Shown here: positions 63,240 through 64,000 of the stretch, piece by piece
How the letters are laid out: every line of letters starts with the position of its first letter
How positions within the stretch are numbered: the stretch's first letter is position 1
Assembly (NCBI RefSeq): GCF_900625025.1
Contig: NZ_LR130586.1
Location: 1-64,000, forward strand
DNA: 64,000 bases
Source of the DNA: Lachnoclostridium sp. Marseille-P6806
GTDB taxonomy: Bacteria > Bacillota > Clostridia > Lachnospirales > Lachnospiraceae
Direction: 5' to 3'
The notes under the pieces: generated by a model
Seen by the model: only the letters and a program-made list of their open reading frames with translations
What the model was told of the DNA's origin: nothing
Databases searched by the model: none
Program-made: the position numbers and the translations under genes

Positions 63240-63814
63240 AGTAGGGCCTCCAAATACTGTTTTATCATTGTCTCGACCTGAAGGCGTTTCGCATATGTGA
63301 TCAGTCGATTAATGTTTCTATCCGACCGTTGCACATATCGTTTCAGCACTTCCATTGCGGGCTCAAACCCCAGCTTGTTACGATGATAAATTACATCACA
63401 GACCGTTTTTTCTCTATCATAGATGCGGAAGGAATTACTGCCCTCCTTAACGTCTACAATACCAAGACTATATCGTGGCTCTGCCATACGATAGAATTTC
63501 ATTGCCGACCAGTCTGGCGAGTCGGGGATCCTTACATTTCTTGGTATTGCTACCTCGATCTGATTCGGTCGTTCGTTTGATAGCTCATGATACACCGCCG
63601 CGCTGATCAGACAGATAACGCCCTGTTCCGCATACGCCGTTACTGCATAAAGATCATTGATCTCTCCAGTGTAATGGGCATTTTCATACCACTTACGATT
63701 GACGCCGATCAGATCACCGGCGTTCACCATCTGCCGGATCTTATAATTCGAATATCCCGCCTCATGGAGCTCTTGAGAAGATATAAACTGCTTCTCAACT
63801 GGGAAAGACATCAT
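63236..63814 (-). CDS. AbiEi-type antitoxin and autorepressor
   Basis: Partner of AbiEii. The N-terminal winged-helix part reads ISSQELHEAGYSNYKIRQMV and DLIGVNRKWYENAHY (residues 11-48). The AbiEi_4-type C-terminal domain follows with VICLISAAVYHELSNERPNQ near 66, YDREKTVCDVIYHRNKLG near 133 and YAKRLQVETMIKQYLEALL at the end. The 192-aa length is normal and the gene seems intact. AGGAGG stands 7 bp before the first of two adjacent ATGs. Confidence 0.85.
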   Translation of the reverse strand: MMSFPVEKQFISSQELHEAGYSNYKIRQMVNAGDLIGVNRKWYENAHYTGEINDLYAVTAYAEQGVICLISAAVYHELSNERPNQIEVAIPRNVRIPDSPDWSAMKFYRMAEPRYSLGIVDVKEGSNSFRIYDREKTVCDVIYHRNKLGFEPAMEVLKRYVQRSDRNINRLITYAKRLQVETMIKQYLEALL

Positions 63815-63835
63815 TCTGTCACCTCCTCAGTCATG

Positions 63836-63877
63836 ATTTTATCGAATGGCTCCAACTTTGTAAAGATGGAGTCATTC
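63836..63877 (-). promoter_or_regulatory. abiE promoter within an inverted repeat
   Basis: On the minus strand TTTACA (63859-63864) and TAAAAT (63836-63841) have a 17-bp spacer. GAATG-N2-TCCA (63844-63854 on plus, as GAATGGCTCCA) is mirrored by TGGA-N2-CATTC (63867-63877), flanking the -35. AbiEi antitoxins repress by binding such inverted repeats. Right of it (63878-64000) no gene is seen. Confidence 0.7.
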
Positions 63878-64000
63878 GGTAAAATTAGCAAAGGTGAATG
63901 CTTTTGTGTTGTAACCGATGCTGCATTATAAGTCAGATCTTTTCACCGAATGGAAGCGAAAAAAGAGGGCAGATACCCACAGTCTATCCTGTGAGCATCC

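Overview
The window is a chromosomal replication-origin region of a moderately GC-rich Firmicute, most like the Lachnospiraceae (Clostridia). The evidence is the gene order gyrA-gyrB-recF-yaaA-dnaN-dnaA on the minus strand and rpmH-rnpA-yidD-yidC-khpB-mnmE-mnmG-rsmG-parA-parB-serS on the plus strand. DUF4446 and DUF3881 genes, Firmicute-type ribosome sites and parS sites fit the same group. The identification rests on sequence reading and remembered family knowledge; nothing was searched.

Left arm (1-27.5 kb): a partial LacI regulator, an unknown 189-aa protein, a KtrAB potassium system, a VanW-like envelope protein preceded by a 32-aa membrane peptide, greA, an oppBCDF-oppA peptide importer operon, an acetyl-esterase-like hydrolase, a lipoprotein, trmB, trxA, a D,D-carboxypeptidase, a DEDDh exonuclease, a CPA2 Na+/H+ antiporter, then gyrA, gyrB, recF, yaaA and dnaN.

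Origin (27.5-36.4 kb): DnaA-box-like sequences lie on both sides of dnaA, in the dnaA-dnaN gap and next to rpmH, as in bipartite Firmicute origins. The unusual point is that the rpmH-side box cluster is separated from dnaA by a visibly AT-richer 6.4-kb carbohydrate island: a GH127 beta-L-arabinofuranosidase, two sugar ABC permeases, a sugar-binding lipoprotein and an AraC regulator. dnaA starts only 37 bp after the GH127 stop codon.

Right arm (36.4-49.6 kb): conserved ribosome, membrane-insertion, tRNA-modification and chromosome-partition genes, with one parS inside rsmG and a second in the centre of a perfect 34-bp palindrome before parA. A family of short repeats that end at start codons recurs upstream of the VanW gene, the 32-aa peptide, recF, a 31-codon ORF and the DUF4446 gene.

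Accessory end (49.6-64 kb): first come broken mobile-element genes (tail tape measure, ArsC-like, relaxase) around a RelB/RelE-type module whose toxin looks internally deleted. Then comes a TetR-controlled operon with an ECF-type S component, EcfT, a double EcfA, two ABC half-transporters resembling siderophore importers, and an ATC (thiazoline) hydrolase truncated against a decayed ISL3 element. The window ends with SRAP, DUF6472, DUF3784 and monooxygenase-like genes, and an AbiE system whose toxin gene is cut and joined to a nitroreductase remnant.
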